Part shown: in pieces, positions 8,496 to 17,107 of the stretch
Numbering within the stretch: position 1 is the stretch's first letter
Layout: each line of letters opens with the position of its first letter
Assembly: GCF_001468035.1 (NCBI RefSeq)
Contig: NZ_LNZA01000001.1
Location: 2,210,231-2,274,230 of the forward strand
Reading direction: 5' to 3'
Source: Legionella tucsonensis
GTDB taxonomy: Bacteria; Pseudomonadota; Gammaproteobacteria; Legionellales; Legionellaceae
Length of the DNA stretch: 64,000 nucleotides
The notes under the pieces: model-generated
What the model was told of the DNA's origin: nothing
The model's database searches: none
The model's input: only the letters and a program-made list of their open reading frames with translations
Translations under genes and position numbers: made by a program

Positions 8496-8819
8496 TTTAT
8501 CGTGGGCAGTGGTAAAGGAGGTCAGAAGCTACATAAAACCGCCTCGACAGTTTATTTGAAACATATACCTTCTGGCTTGGAAATAAAATGTCAGGAGTCT
8601 AGAAGCCGTGAAGACAATCGTTATTTTGCAAGAATACGCCTTTGTGAAAAACTACATTCAATCGTGAGTGAGGAAAAAACAAAAGAACAGCAAAAAATTG
8701 AAAAATTAAAACGCCAAAAGAAAAGACGCTCAAGACGCGCTAAGCAAAAAATTTTGGAGGAAAAATTCCGACAAAGCGAGATCAAGGTACTAAGAAAAAA
8801 ACCCGTATCCTATGAATAA
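8415..8819 (+). CDS. Release-factor-like ribosome rescue protein with GGQ motif
   Basis: The 134-residue protein carries GSGKGGQ (GGQ at 35-37) followed by HKTASTVYLKHIPSGLEIKCQESRSREDNR, the catalytic domain of class I release factors. The C-terminal ~50 residues are a very basic helix (KRQKKRRSRRAKQK). This small architecture is that of ArfB/mtRF-R-like proteins that hydrolyse peptidyl-tRNA on stalled ribosomes. Ala of the usual GSGAGGQ is replaced by Lys. Neither candidate start has a clear ribosome site: ATG 8376 has AAGG directly abutting it, so ATG 8415 is preferred because the upstream part is duplicated sequence. The 5' end may have been rearranged, which makes expression uncertain. 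Confidence 0.75.
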   Translation: MINKEKWDKLADLMVQLHIRDDDLIEKFIVGSGKGGQKLHKTASTVYLKHIPSGLEIKCQESRSREDNRYFARIRLCEKLHSIVSEEKTKEQQKIEKLKRQKKRRSRRAKQKILEEKFRQSEIKVLRKKPVSYE

Positions 8820-9007
8820 ACCCTGAGCCAAATTAGAGCGAAAGCTTGCTATTTTAATCCCCTTACCCCAAAATTCAAGCATCAATATATCCCCTTCCAT
8901 CAATAGAGCTCTTAATCATATCAATATTGGTAAACCCCGCCAATAGTTTATTTTTTATAAAAAGTGTGCTATTTTTGATCTAATCGCATTTGGAAATGGA
9001 GTTCGAA

Positions 9008-12000
9008 ATGGGATACCGCGACGGATTAAAATTCCAATTTACAAAAATGGACGCTTTGCATGCACTGGGTCAACCTGTTTCCTCCTTACTCGGAGTATCA
9101 AATCAAACAGAACAAACCTTAAATAAATTGGGTATTAAAACAATCTACGATTTAGCAACCTGCCCTTTATTCCAGATTGCTCAGGATATTGCTGCAGCAG
9201 CAAATGGAGAAGGGAGCTCCATCGTTACTCGTTCGGGAAAAATTTCCTCGAGTTTTATCACTGCAGATTCACCACAAACTCCATATGCTTTAGTTGGAGA
9301 AAAAATTAATGTCTTTAGAGATATTGGTGATACGCTTGTTACTGAAATAGAAAATAACTTGCAAGTCGAAACCGTTGGTGATTTAGGTCGATGGCCTCCA
9401 TTCTGTGCCGCTCAAGTCATATTAAATGTTGGAGTTCCAAACTTAAATCAGGAAGGAGAGGAAAAAGGCAGTGAATTAGTCCCGCGCCTGGGTGAATATC
9501 CAACTGAACGGCATTATTATCGTTCAGTGGTTATCGATCAGGTTACACCTCAGGAAACAACTGATTTAAAAACCGCAGGTCCCATTGATATCTCCCCTAC
9601 TGTTTCCTCTGATTTTGGTTTTAAAGCACCCGCGGTAGGAGCAATGTTGACTTTTGCTCAATCCTGGTTTGCACAAGGAATAACTTTAGGTAATTTATTA
9701 CATAGCATTGCGCTGGCACCCGGTGAAAGTACTCGTATTGCAGTCATGGACTGGTCACGACAAGTCAAAGCATCGGGACAAGAAACGATTGCTGAATCAG
9801 AAAATCTAACCAATACAACCACCCATAATCGCGCAATCAGCGAAGTGCAAAATGCAGTTGCCACAGAAGTTCAAACGGGTTTTTCAAAAACAAGCGGAAG
9901 CTCAACTACTTCAGCAGGTGGAGGCGGTTTAGGGTTAAGTTTGGGCCCCTTAACTTTAGGCGGAAGCGGCTCATCTTCAACCTCAAGTTCCAATGCTGAA
10001 AGTTTTTCAACTTCATCAGGAACTCGTAATCTTGCTGCAACCATGAATCAACAAGTTGCTGATGCCACACAACAAGCTGCCTCCTCAGTACGCGATCGTC
10101 GGGCCTCAATCGTTAAAGAAGTATCGGAGGAAGAACATCAATCCGTATCAACTCGTATTATCGCCAATTACAACCATATGCACGCATTAACAATTCAATA
10201 TTTTGAAGTCATTGAAATTTATAGAGTAAACGTTCAATTACAGCAGGTAGAGCGTTGTCTTTTTGTACCCATGAAATTAACTCATTTTGATCAAGCAACA
10301 ATTAAACGCTATCAAGGAGTACTGGCCAATGTAGCGATAAACCAGCGTGCAAAGGAATTATTAAGTAGAGAATTCGGTTCCGTAATTATTCAGCCCACTT
10401 TACCCCTTCGTCCGACACGTTCCGTATTTGACCACGTAGCAGTACTTGATCGAATGCCATTAAATAGATCTATGCGAGCATCTACTAACGCAACAAACAC
10501 CGCAGAAGATAGATCTAATGCTCCCCCCCCAACTACAACAGAACCGACAACTCCACCCACTACACCGCCTCCCACAAGCGGGCCTTACTGGATAAATGAT
10601 GAACTCATAAGAGCCTCTCGTATAACTCTGGCAGGTATCACGAAGCCAGGAACAAACAGTGTCACATTACCAGGTGAAACAGAGTTTTCAGGAATTTCGT
10701 TGGATCTTACCGCACAAAATCGTTCAGCTATTTCCATTACTGCAGTCAACCTAGACTTGCAATCCGGAAATGTAGTTAAATTAAACAGCATCAGCCCTAT
10801 TACTTGGATTGCTACCGAATCGATCCCAATTCAAGAATTAATTGCAATTAGGATTACCTCGGCAAATACAAGTTATTTAACTGGCAGATTAACCCTGCAA
10901 CTCAGTTACAACAGCGCAAAATTTCCCATTAGTTTACCTGTTGAAGTGAGTCCTAATGCAGTTGAAGTACAACTGTGCCGCTTTTCAGCCAACCAAAGCG
11001 AAGCAGAATTGGAAATGCACCTTGAACAGAACCGATTGCATTACAGTCAAGCGATTTGGCGTGCATTGGATCCTTCACAAATTTCACTCCTATTATCGGC
11101 ATATACTTTTGAAGGCAAACCAATAGGAGATTTAATTGATCCAAATCCTATCATGGTCGCAAGTAATTATTTAGTATTTCGCATGCCAAGCTTTATTCAA
11201 GCGGTAGGTATTGAAAATACTGAATCAGATACAGAAGATGAAGCTCATAAAAAATGGCGCGGTTGGTTAAAAGATCGTGGCTTAATATTAGGTGCAAATA
11301 CAGCAATCGAACAACTTGTACCTATTCCAACGGGTGGTGTCTTTGCTGAAGCAGTACTGGGCCGCTCCAATTGCGCTGAACGTCTTGATGCCACTCGCTT
11401 CTGGAATTGGCAAGATTCACCTATACCGCTACAACCTCCCGAAATTGCCGCGATTCAAATGGAGTCTCGTACTCAACCAGTTGATGTTACCCCTGGTCAG
11501 CTGGGGGCTCCTGTTTTAAATATTATGAATCCTACGACACTTCCTGATCCAACAGGTGTGGGGGCTATATTAAATGCTGTTCAAAATGGCAACATGTTCC
11601 GTGATATGGCGGGACTCGCATCCACTGCCGCATTAGCACAGGCTTTAGGAAACAACTCAACCAGCGCAGGCATTGAGGCAGGGAGACAAGCAGCAGCTAA
11701 TTTAGCCGTCGCAGCCCAAAAAGACATTGAAGAAAAGAAAATTGCTGCACAACTAGCCCTGGCTGCAATGGGATTACCTTCAGCGAATGCTGGCTCAACT
11801 AAAAATATCTCTGAGGGAGGTGCCTTATTAAATACTGCTACAGAGATGGATAAACGCTCACCAAGATTGGTTCCTTCTTCTGCATCTTCAGATACAGGAG
11901 GTAGCGGTTCAATAGGGAGTTCTGGAGATAGCTCAGGAGGAGGAATGAGTGGTCCAATGATGCCTGGGGTACCCAATGACGTGCGAAATCTATTCGGTGG

Positions 12001-12850
12001 CGGTAGTCGAGCAGATGAAGTGCTTTCTAAAATGAATTGGGGTAGCTTAGGACAATCAGGAGCCTCAATTATTCCGGCCAGTTATGCTGACAAAGGGGGT
12101 GGTAGTGGCAGTTCATCCACTACAGGAACAGTGATTAGCTACGAATTGGCCTGTTATGCTAAGTTTCCCAGACCTTGGGCCAATGAAGCAGATGAAGTTC
12201 AAGGTCTAGGAAATGACAAATGGCTTCCTTCAGAGGAGGAATTTGACATCATTAGCCCTGCTGCCACCAGTGCTAATAATCAAGCCACAAAACCTTTTGG
12301 TCAAGTCATGACTTCGCTTGAAGATCTCATTAATACGGTGACCTATTTTGCACCCAAGGTACCTGGATTTGGAGCATCATATGCATCCAGAGTACTAAGA
12401 CTTAATCTTTTCTTGTATGCACAAAGTGGAAATGTAGGATTTGAAGGAATCCTAACTACCAATGGAAAATGGCAGTCAACTCTTGGTACTGACATTAAGT
12501 CTGCGGGATTAGATTCAGCCCTAATAACAGCTATTAGTAAAAAAGCTGCCACTAAAATATTATTGACCAAACTCAAAAAAGCCTGGGTTCCATCTACTGA
12601 AATCTGGCTTTATACCTGTTCTGCTGTGGTTAGCGATGCATTTGGGAAAAAATTGGCGAAACTACTTGGGGCAACAATTCGAACATTTGATGAGCCATTC
12701 TGGGTATTACCTACTTTTGATACCACCCAACAAAAAGTTTTATCTCGAGATGAGTTTGGCATAGGTTCTGATTTTGCAGCCGCCTCAGCTACCAGAACAA
12801 AAGTTCTGCACAGCTTAGATGTCTTATCAAAAAGGACATTTAAACCATAA
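9008..12850 (+). CDS. Very large conserved protein of unknown function
   Basis: The start at 9008 has GGAG 6 bases upstream; earlier TTG/ATG codons at 8990 and 8996 are worse placed. The 1280-residue protein opens with two helix-hairpin-helix-like units (LGVSNQTEQTLNKLGIKTIYDLA and IENNLQVETVGDLG). A conserved-looking core follows, with ALAPGESTRIAVMDWSRQ (~240), a Gly/Ser-rich stretch (~297-335), RDRRASIVKEVSEEE and YNHMHALTIQYFEVIEIYR (~388). A Thr/Pro linker (~500-520), a beta-rich middle, a second Gly/Ser-rich stretch (~950-1010) and a C-terminal globular part complete it. There is no signal peptide. I recognise the core as a pattern seen in uncharacterised large proteins but assign no function. 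It stands alone between short intergenic regions. Confidence 0.8.
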   Translation: MGYRDGLKFQFTKMDALHALGQPVSSLLGVSNQTEQTLNKLGIKTIYDLATCPLFQIAQDIAAAANGEGSSIVTRSGKISSSFITADSPQTPYALVGEKINVFRDIGDTLVTEIENNLQVETVGDLGRWPPFCAAQVILNVGVPNLNQEGEEKGSELVPRLGEYPTERHYYRSVVIDQVTPQETTDLKTAGPIDISPTVSSDFGFKAPAVGAMLTFAQSWFAQGITLGNLLHSIALAPGESTRIAVMDWSRQVKASGQETIAESENLTNTTTHNRAISEVQNAVATEVQTGFSKTSGSSTTSAGGGGLGLSLGPLTLGGSGSSSTSSSNAESFSTSSGTRNLAATMNQQVADATQQAASSVRDRRASIVKEVSEEEHQSVSTRIIANYNHMHALTIQYFEVIEIYRVNVQLQQVERCLFVPMKLTHFDQATIKRYQGVLANVAINQRAKELLSREFGSVIIQPTLPLRPTRSVFDHVAVLDRMPLNRSMRASTNATNTAEDRSNAPPPTTTEPTTPPTTPPPTSGPYWINDELIRASRITLAGITKPGTNSVTLPGETEFSGISLDLTAQNRSAISITAVNLDLQSGNVVKLNSISPITWIATESIPIQELIAIRITSANTSYLTGRLTLQLSYNSAKFPISLPVEVSPNAVEVQLCRFSANQSEAELEMHLEQNRLHYSQAIWRALDPSQISLLLSAYTFEGKPIGDLIDPNPIMVASNYLVFRMPSFIQAVGIENTESDTEDEAHKKWRGWLKDRGLILGANTAIEQLVPIPTGGVFAEAVLGRSNCAERLDATRFWNWQDSPIPLQPPEIAAIQMESRTQPVDVTPGQLGAPVLNIMNPTTLPDPTGVGAILNAVQNGNMFRDMAGLASTAALAQALGNNSTSAGIEAGRQAAANLAVAAQKDIEEKKIAAQLALAAMGLPSANAGSTKNISEGGALLNTATEMDKRSPRLVPSSASSDTGGSGSIGSSGDSSGGGMSGPMMPGVPNDVRNLFGGGSRADEVLSKMNWGSLGQSGASIIPASYADKGGGSGSSSTTGTVISYELACYAKFPRPWANEADEVQGLGNDKWLPSEEEFDIISPAATSANNQATKPFGQVMTSLEDLINTVTYFAPKVPGFGASYASRVLRLNLFLYAQSGNVGFEGILTTNGKWQSTLGTDIKSAGLDSALITAISKKAATKILLTKLKKAWVPSTEIWLYTCSAVVSDAFGKKLAKLLGATIRTFDEPFWVLPTFDTTQQKVLSRDEFGIGSDFAAASATRTKVLHSLDVLSKRTFKP

Positions 12851-13011
12851 CGGTCAATGCACATACATCAAGTTTATTTTATATTGAATGAGCATGATGT
12901 GAGTGAAAGCGACTCTCTTGTTTTTTGGCTGATCTAGATTAAATATTTTGCTAATATATACAAATAAATCATTTTTAATACAAATTTGCTCTGTTAATTT
13001 GGAGAAAATCA

Positions 13012-13179
13012 ATGACTAAAAAAGTGCCAAAAAATTTTGGGAAGTCGTTTGACTGGAATGTAACTACAGACAAAAAACAAATAAATTCACTGAATAAAAA
13101 TACCCGAACAATTGCCGAGCAATTAGACGAGAATCCATTGCCAGATAAAGACCAATTAAATCCAAAGAAAAAACAATAA
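13012..13179 (+). CDS. Small polar protein, paralog-like to the next gene
   Basis: A 55-residue frame starts MTKKVPKNFGKSFDWNV with GGAGAAAATCA just upstream, a good ribosome site. It is rich in Lys, Asn and Asp and ends NPKKKQ. The segment DWNV...LNK..RTI..QL resembles NWSV...LNK..KTI..EL in the 70-residue protein encoded next (about 9 of 32 identities), which suggests a duplicated small family. Function unknown. Confidence 0.6.
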   Translation: MTKKVPKNFGKSFDWNVTTDKKQINSLNKNTRTIAEQLDENPLPDKDQLNPKKKQ

Positions 13180-13277
13180 CATACACGTTTATTTATCAAC
13201 GAAAAATAAAACTTGCATATTTTTTATAAAAACTTATCATAACTAATACGCTGTTTTATTGAAAAAGGATTTTATAG

Positions 13278-13490
13278 ATGATGTTATTTAGACGATTTGC
13301 TGCTTCTTCTCTCCCTAAAACGATTAAGTACCCTCCTGCCTCTAACCGTTTTTTCAGGAATATAAATTGGTCGGTACCCCAAAAAAGTGAGGCCGAATCA
13401 GAATTAAATAAATCGGTTAAAACTATTGTGAAAGAGCTTGAAAATTCCTCATCAATGGATGCCCCAGGGCCTGCTTCGAGATTTAAATAA
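13278..13490 (+). CDS. Small protein with Arg-rich amphipathic N-terminus
   Basis: The 70-residue frame begins MMLFRRFAASSLPKTIKYPP. An AAGGA site lies 8-11 bases upstream of the paired ATG codons and a terminator hairpin follows, both supporting a real gene over the antisense frame at 13256-13525. The first 37 residues hold R5, R6, K14, K17, R24 and R27 with no acidic residue and many Ser/Ala/Phe, as in mitochondrial targeting presequences. The second half resembles the preceding 55-residue protein. No domain is known; a mitochondrial destination is inference. Confidence 0.55.
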   Translation: MMLFRRFAASSLPKTIKYPPASNRFFRNINWSVPQKSEAESELNKSVKTIVKELENSSSMDAPGPASRFK

Positions 13491-13512
13491 TATTCGATGC
13501 AAAAACTAAGAC

Positions 13513-13536
13513 AGGATTCCTCCATGGAATCCTTTT
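13513..13536 (+). terminator. Intrinsic terminator
   Basis: AGGATTCC (13513-13520), loop TCCAT and GGAATCCT (13526-13533) form a perfect 8-bp stem followed by TTT. It lies 22 bases past the stop of the 70-residue gene and just beyond the convergent P-loop gene. Confidence 0.6.
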
Positions 13537-13540
13537 CATA

Positions 13541-15355
13541 TTATTTTGTAGATGCTTGCAGTGAATTTTGAGATGAAAAACTCTCCAATACTTCAAAATG
13601 CTCAGGAGCATCAGATTTTAATTCTTCAAAATTTGTTTCATCTTGCACATCAAACGCACCATCCTGAATGGTGGCAACGACATTTTTCTCAAGATTATTA
13701 ATTGCAGTTGAAGTAACCCCTTGTCGAACAAATGCAATTTTAGCCGATCCGAATTTACTCGGATCGATTACTCTTGTCATACTTGCCGCAATCGAAATAT
13801 CTGCACCTTCAAAAAGCTCGTCTACAGACGTAGCTTTGCTATTGAGTTGGCTTTGATTAATGAAATCTACATATTGCAAGAGATTGATTACATAGATTGT
13901 ATTAGTCTCACAATCTACTACTACAGCGGGCTTATTATCTTCTGGCTTCGAATCTTTCCCTTTCTCTTTACTGAATTTTTTCACAATCGCCAACTCATTA
14001 TTTACCACACTAATAACTACCTTTTTAGATTCGTTTTCTTGAATAACTAATGGAAAACGCTCACTCACACTACGATAAGAATTCAATACATATTCAGGAG
14101 GAGTAATAAAATCATTATTTGAAATACCCCTTTGAATAACACCATCAACTGCATTCTCAGGTTTTCTAGTAGAAACTGTTATTAAATAAGTGCCATCTTT
14201 TTTTAAGCCGATATCAAGCCATTTAGGCCATATGTTGCACATCTCTTTGAATACATTAGGCACTCTTTTATGTTGATCCATACGGCGCGTTAAGAACTCA
14301 CCGCTCATATTGTAAGTCACTACCGCTTCGTCATGCGTCAATGTACCAATATGTTTTTTATGAGTTCCCTTCACACATTCGTCTTCATAATAGATTGTTC
14401 GTTTTCTATCAACGGTCAGAAGAGACAGCTCATCTAATGAATATCCGGTTTGCCGTTGTAATTGCAAAGCAAAACCCTCTGTTGTAATGGATTTACCACT
14501 TCCTGGCCCCCCTGCCATCAAAACTGTGAAACGGTCAGGATAACTTTTAGGTGCTTCTTCTTGGACTCCAACAAATGTATGTGCTTCCATTGCTGAAACT
14601 AAAGGTAAAGATTCATATTTAGCTTGTTTAATAAGAATTTCGATAACGCGTTCTGAAAGAGTATATATTCGCTCATCTACCTCACTTTTAAGTAATTCAT
14701 CTGCAACGTGAGTCATAGCTAGTTCGCTTAGCATAGAGTCAGATCCATCAATTATCCCTTTTTCCCTCCGCTTTATAAGCTCTGTTTTAAATTTATTAAA
14801 ATGCTTAGGAATCTGAGGATGTTGAGCCTGCTTGCTTGTATCATTAAGGACATCATATACCCAATTAAAATATTTCTTTCGTTGAGACAACATACATGCT
14901 TGCGGAATCACTGGTAAAATATGTTGTGTGTGAAAATCACGGACAAAAACACCAAAATCATTATTTTGAGCAGGCGTTTTTAACAATAAAGGAATTAAAG
15001 CTCCAGTGATTTGTAAGGAGCGGCGATGCGTATCAAATAATATTAAATCAGCAACGGATTGACCATTGTGACCTTTATAACGTCCAAAACCTTTTTGCTT
15101 CCACCATAACTCCTCTCTTTTGATCAGTGAATTTTTTAACACAGTAAATTCAACAGAAGAATCTTTAAACACCTCTGGATATGCTTCTTTCCCTGATTCA
15201 AGAACGGACTCAATATCACAAGATCCCGCATTGAACTCCTTCCAATTGTATTGAGAATAAAAACGAACAATTGTTGTATTACCACCTAGAGAGAGAGTTC
15301 TATTGGCTCTTTGAGTAAATCTAGTTCTTGTGTGTCTAACTGTTCTACTCAACAT
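13541..15355 (-). CDS. Zeta-toxin-like P-loop kinase with mitochondrial-presequence-like N-terminus
   Basis: The 604-residue protein has Walker A GGPGSGKS at 282-289 in the context VLMAGGPGSGKSITTEGFALQL. Downstream VDRKR, an Arg-rich helix and ITPPEYVLNSYRSVSERFP resemble zeta-toxin/UNAG-kinase-type phosphotransferases. The N-terminus is striking: MLSRTVRHTRTRFTQRANRT continues to VRFYSQ with seven arginines and no acidic residue before Glu40. This is a textbook mitochondrial presequence with an R-F-Y-S-like processing site. The middle (40-270) is helical and unassigned; the C-terminal ~200 residues are unassigned. GAGG lies 10 bases before the ATG. Substrate unknown; mitochondrial targeting is inferred. 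Confidence 0.65.
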   Translation of the reverse strand: MLSRTVRHTRTRFTQRANRTLSLGGNTTIVRFYSQYNWKEFNAGSCDIESVLESGKEAYPEVFKDSSVEFTVLKNSLIKREELWWKQKGFGRYKGHNGQSVADLILFDTHRRSLQITGALIPLLLKTPAQNNDFGVFVRDFHTQHILPVIPQACMLSQRKKYFNWVYDVLNDTSKQAQHPQIPKHFNKFKTELIKRREKGIIDGSDSMLSELAMTHVADELLKSEVDERIYTLSERVIEILIKQAKYESLPLVSAMEAHTFVGVQEEAPKSYPDRFTVLMAGGPGSGKSITTEGFALQLQRQTGYSLDELSLLTVDRKRTIYYEDECVKGTHKKHIGTLTHDEAVVTYNMSGEFLTRRMDQHKRVPNVFKEMCNIWPKWLDIGLKKDGTYLITVSTRKPENAVDGVIQRGISNNDFITPPEYVLNSYRSVSERFPLVIQENESKKVVISVVNNELAIVKKFSKEKGKDSKPEDNKPAVVVDCETNTIYVINLLQYVDFINQSQLNSKATSVDELFEGADISIAASMTRVIDPSKFGSAKIAFVRQGVTSTAINNLEKNVVATIQDGAFDVQDETNFEELKSDAPEHFEVLESFSSQNSLQASTK

Positions 15356-15720
15356 CTTTTAATTTCCTCATGTAGCTTATTACGTAATTTTTGCTGTATT
15401 TTACACAAAACACATTAACCAAATATTAAGCACGGGGTTAATTTATAGGTTTATATGTAGGATAAACGCACTAATTTTAAACAAAAAATGCTGTTTTTTT
15501 ATACTTACCATTCCCACGACATGTTCGCGGGGTTGTTAATGAGCTTCGATCCGGGGGTCATTTATGGATATTGCGGGAGTCGTGTGCGTAGGCATAATAC
15601 TATTCATAGATACTTAATCATTTTTTTGAAATAAGTTAAAAATTGCTGGGCTAATAAGGATCTACATGGACTATACATTGCTCATATACCAAATCATTTA
15701 AACGAAAACAGTTTTTGCCC
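15356..15720. other. Intergenic stretch with a GC-richer patch
   Basis: The left part holds the promoter side of the P-loop gene. Around 15515-15600 composition becomes GC-richer than the surroundings; a short minus-strand frame there reads MTPGSKLINNPANMSWEW before a stop. It may be a scrap of foreign or decayed sequence and was not identified. Confidence 0.25.
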
Positions 15721-15897
15721 CGAAAAATAATTCATATTGATATGGATTGTTTTTATGCTGCCATTGAAATCAGAGATAACCCACATTAAATGATATACCT
15801 GTGGCCGTAGGCGGAGCAGCAACCAACGCGGTGTACTTTACACCTATAACTATGTTGCTTGCAGCTATGCTGATGGCTAAAGCACAAAGGCTTATTT
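15721..15897 (+). pseudogene. dinB: N-terminal relic of DNA polymerase IV (dinB)
   Basis: The frame at 15721 reads RKIIHIDMDCFYAAIEIRDNPH, the diagnostic first segment of Y-family polymerase IV including the catalytic D-M-D. It then hits TAA. A one-base shift continues as LNDIPVAVGGAATN, another as RGVLYTYNYVA, and a third as AMLMAKAQRL, all in DinB order (DIPIAVGG, RGV..T.NY.AR, SAMP..A..LCP). About 60 codons survive with several frameshifts and everything downstream is missing, so the gene is dead here. Confidence 0.9.
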
Positions 15898-15906
15898 GAT
15901 AATACG

Positions 15907-16728
15907 TTACATCTTATTTGCAATATCTAAAATCATATAAGCACCCGCCGTAGACAATGATTTATGTAATAACCGACAGTTAAATCCTTTAAAAAAAGCA
16001 CTAACTCCATGACTCCTATAAATTCCTGATGCAATTTCTCTTATTGTTGGCTTAAATTCATCAGTACAGGCCTGTTGTCGGCTCTTTATCACATCAAGCG
16101 GAGTAGTTGCAGAAACAACTGGGACTGAAGCAGCAGTTGCCCACAGAATCGTTGATAAAAAAGTTTGTTTTTCCCGTTTGGTTTTAATTGCATGATACGT
16201 CATGAATAAATAGAGCCAACTTGGAAATGCTTTTCCAAGTGTCGCTGTACTACCAACAAAAAAACCCGGAAACCCTCTTTGTTGATAAATAGTTTGCATT
16301 GCTTGAACAGGTTTTATAGGCTTATCCTGGCTGGCTATGGCTCTCATTTGCACTGTTTTAATATTCTCAAGCGGGCTGAGTACTAAAGTATCAAAAGTAG
16401 CAGCGATTGTTGCTTTGAAAAAACTGCTGAACACCAGAGGAAGCGGGTGTTTATCAATTTCATGCGGCATATAGGTAATCAACAAAGGTCTGTATATTAT
16501 TTTACTTTGTTGACGAATAATACAAGACATGAGCCCTGTAGATAAATGGTTCAAATTCGTGCCTATGAATTGTTTTGTAATAGAATAAGAGCTCTGGTAA
16601 AGATTTGTTTGAATTGCAACCTTAAGTCTTTCTGCAGGATGCCCTATTAAAGTAGTGAGTCCCGTATAACTTACACTAAACGCATAAGCATCCCAAAGTG
16701 TCTTTTTCTCTTTTTTTTCTTGCCCCAT
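15907..16728 (-). CDS. Mitochondrial carrier (SLC25) family protein, candidate effector
   Basis: The 273-residue protein carries all three signature motifs of the eukaryotic mitochondrial carrier family at the expected ~90-residue spacing: HPAERLK (~30-36), SPLENIK (~118-124) and TPLDVIK (~209-215), each of the form P-x-[DE]-x-x-[KR]. Six membrane helices fit the length. Bacteria have no native use for this family, but L. pneumophila exports one, the nucleotide carrier LncP, into host mitochondria via Dot/Icm. The substrate here cannot be read. The start at 16728 has AAGG 7 bases upstream; a GTG at 16731 is the alternative. It lies head-on to the dinB relic. Confidence 0.85.
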   Translation of the reverse strand: MGQEKKEKKTLWDAYAFSVSYTGLTTLIGHPAERLKVAIQTNLYQSSYSITKQFIGTNLNHLSTGLMSCIIRQQSKIIYRPLLITYMPHEIDKHPLPLVFSSFFKATIAATFDTLVLSPLENIKTVQMRAIASQDKPIKPVQAMQTIYQQRGFPGFFVGSTATLGKAFPSWLYLFMTYHAIKTKREKQTFLSTILWATAASVPVVSATTPLDVIKSRQQACTDEFKPTIREIASGIYRSHGVSAFFKGFNCRLLHKSLSTAGAYMILDIANKM

Positions 16729-17107
16729 CACTACGCCTTCTTCAAAATAAAACGTGCGAATATTACCACAATGTTTTTTTTTAACACACTCGGTTTTTAT
16801 TGAAAACAGCTTGGATTGACTGTTATTTTTTGTTCGCGGAAAGAAAACAGGACAATTTTGATTTGAAAGTAATATAAACCATCCATTGGATTTTATTTAT
16901 CATATTCATGATTCAAACAATTAAAATGTAGCAAATTTGAATGGTATTAATTAGTATGGTGTAAAAATAAAATGAAGAAAGCTGCGTTGTGTTACATAGA
17001 AATGAGTATGATAACGTAAATTGTTTATTTATCAATAAAACCACTCATCCCTATTTTAAATAGCATTTCTTATTATTGAACTTATTACTACTACAAGGGA
17101 AGTTAGA
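16729..17107. promoter_or_regulatory. Divergent promoter region, no other feature seen
   Basis: This AT-rich spacer lies between the divergent carrier and GH17 genes. It must hold both promoters; no repeat, RNA gene or recognisable operator was seen. Confidence 0.3.

Noticed and set aside
13256-13525. 89-codon minus-strand frame opposite the 70-residue gene
   Set aside because: The plus-strand frame has a good ribosome site and a terminator after it; the antisense frame has neither and no protein family.
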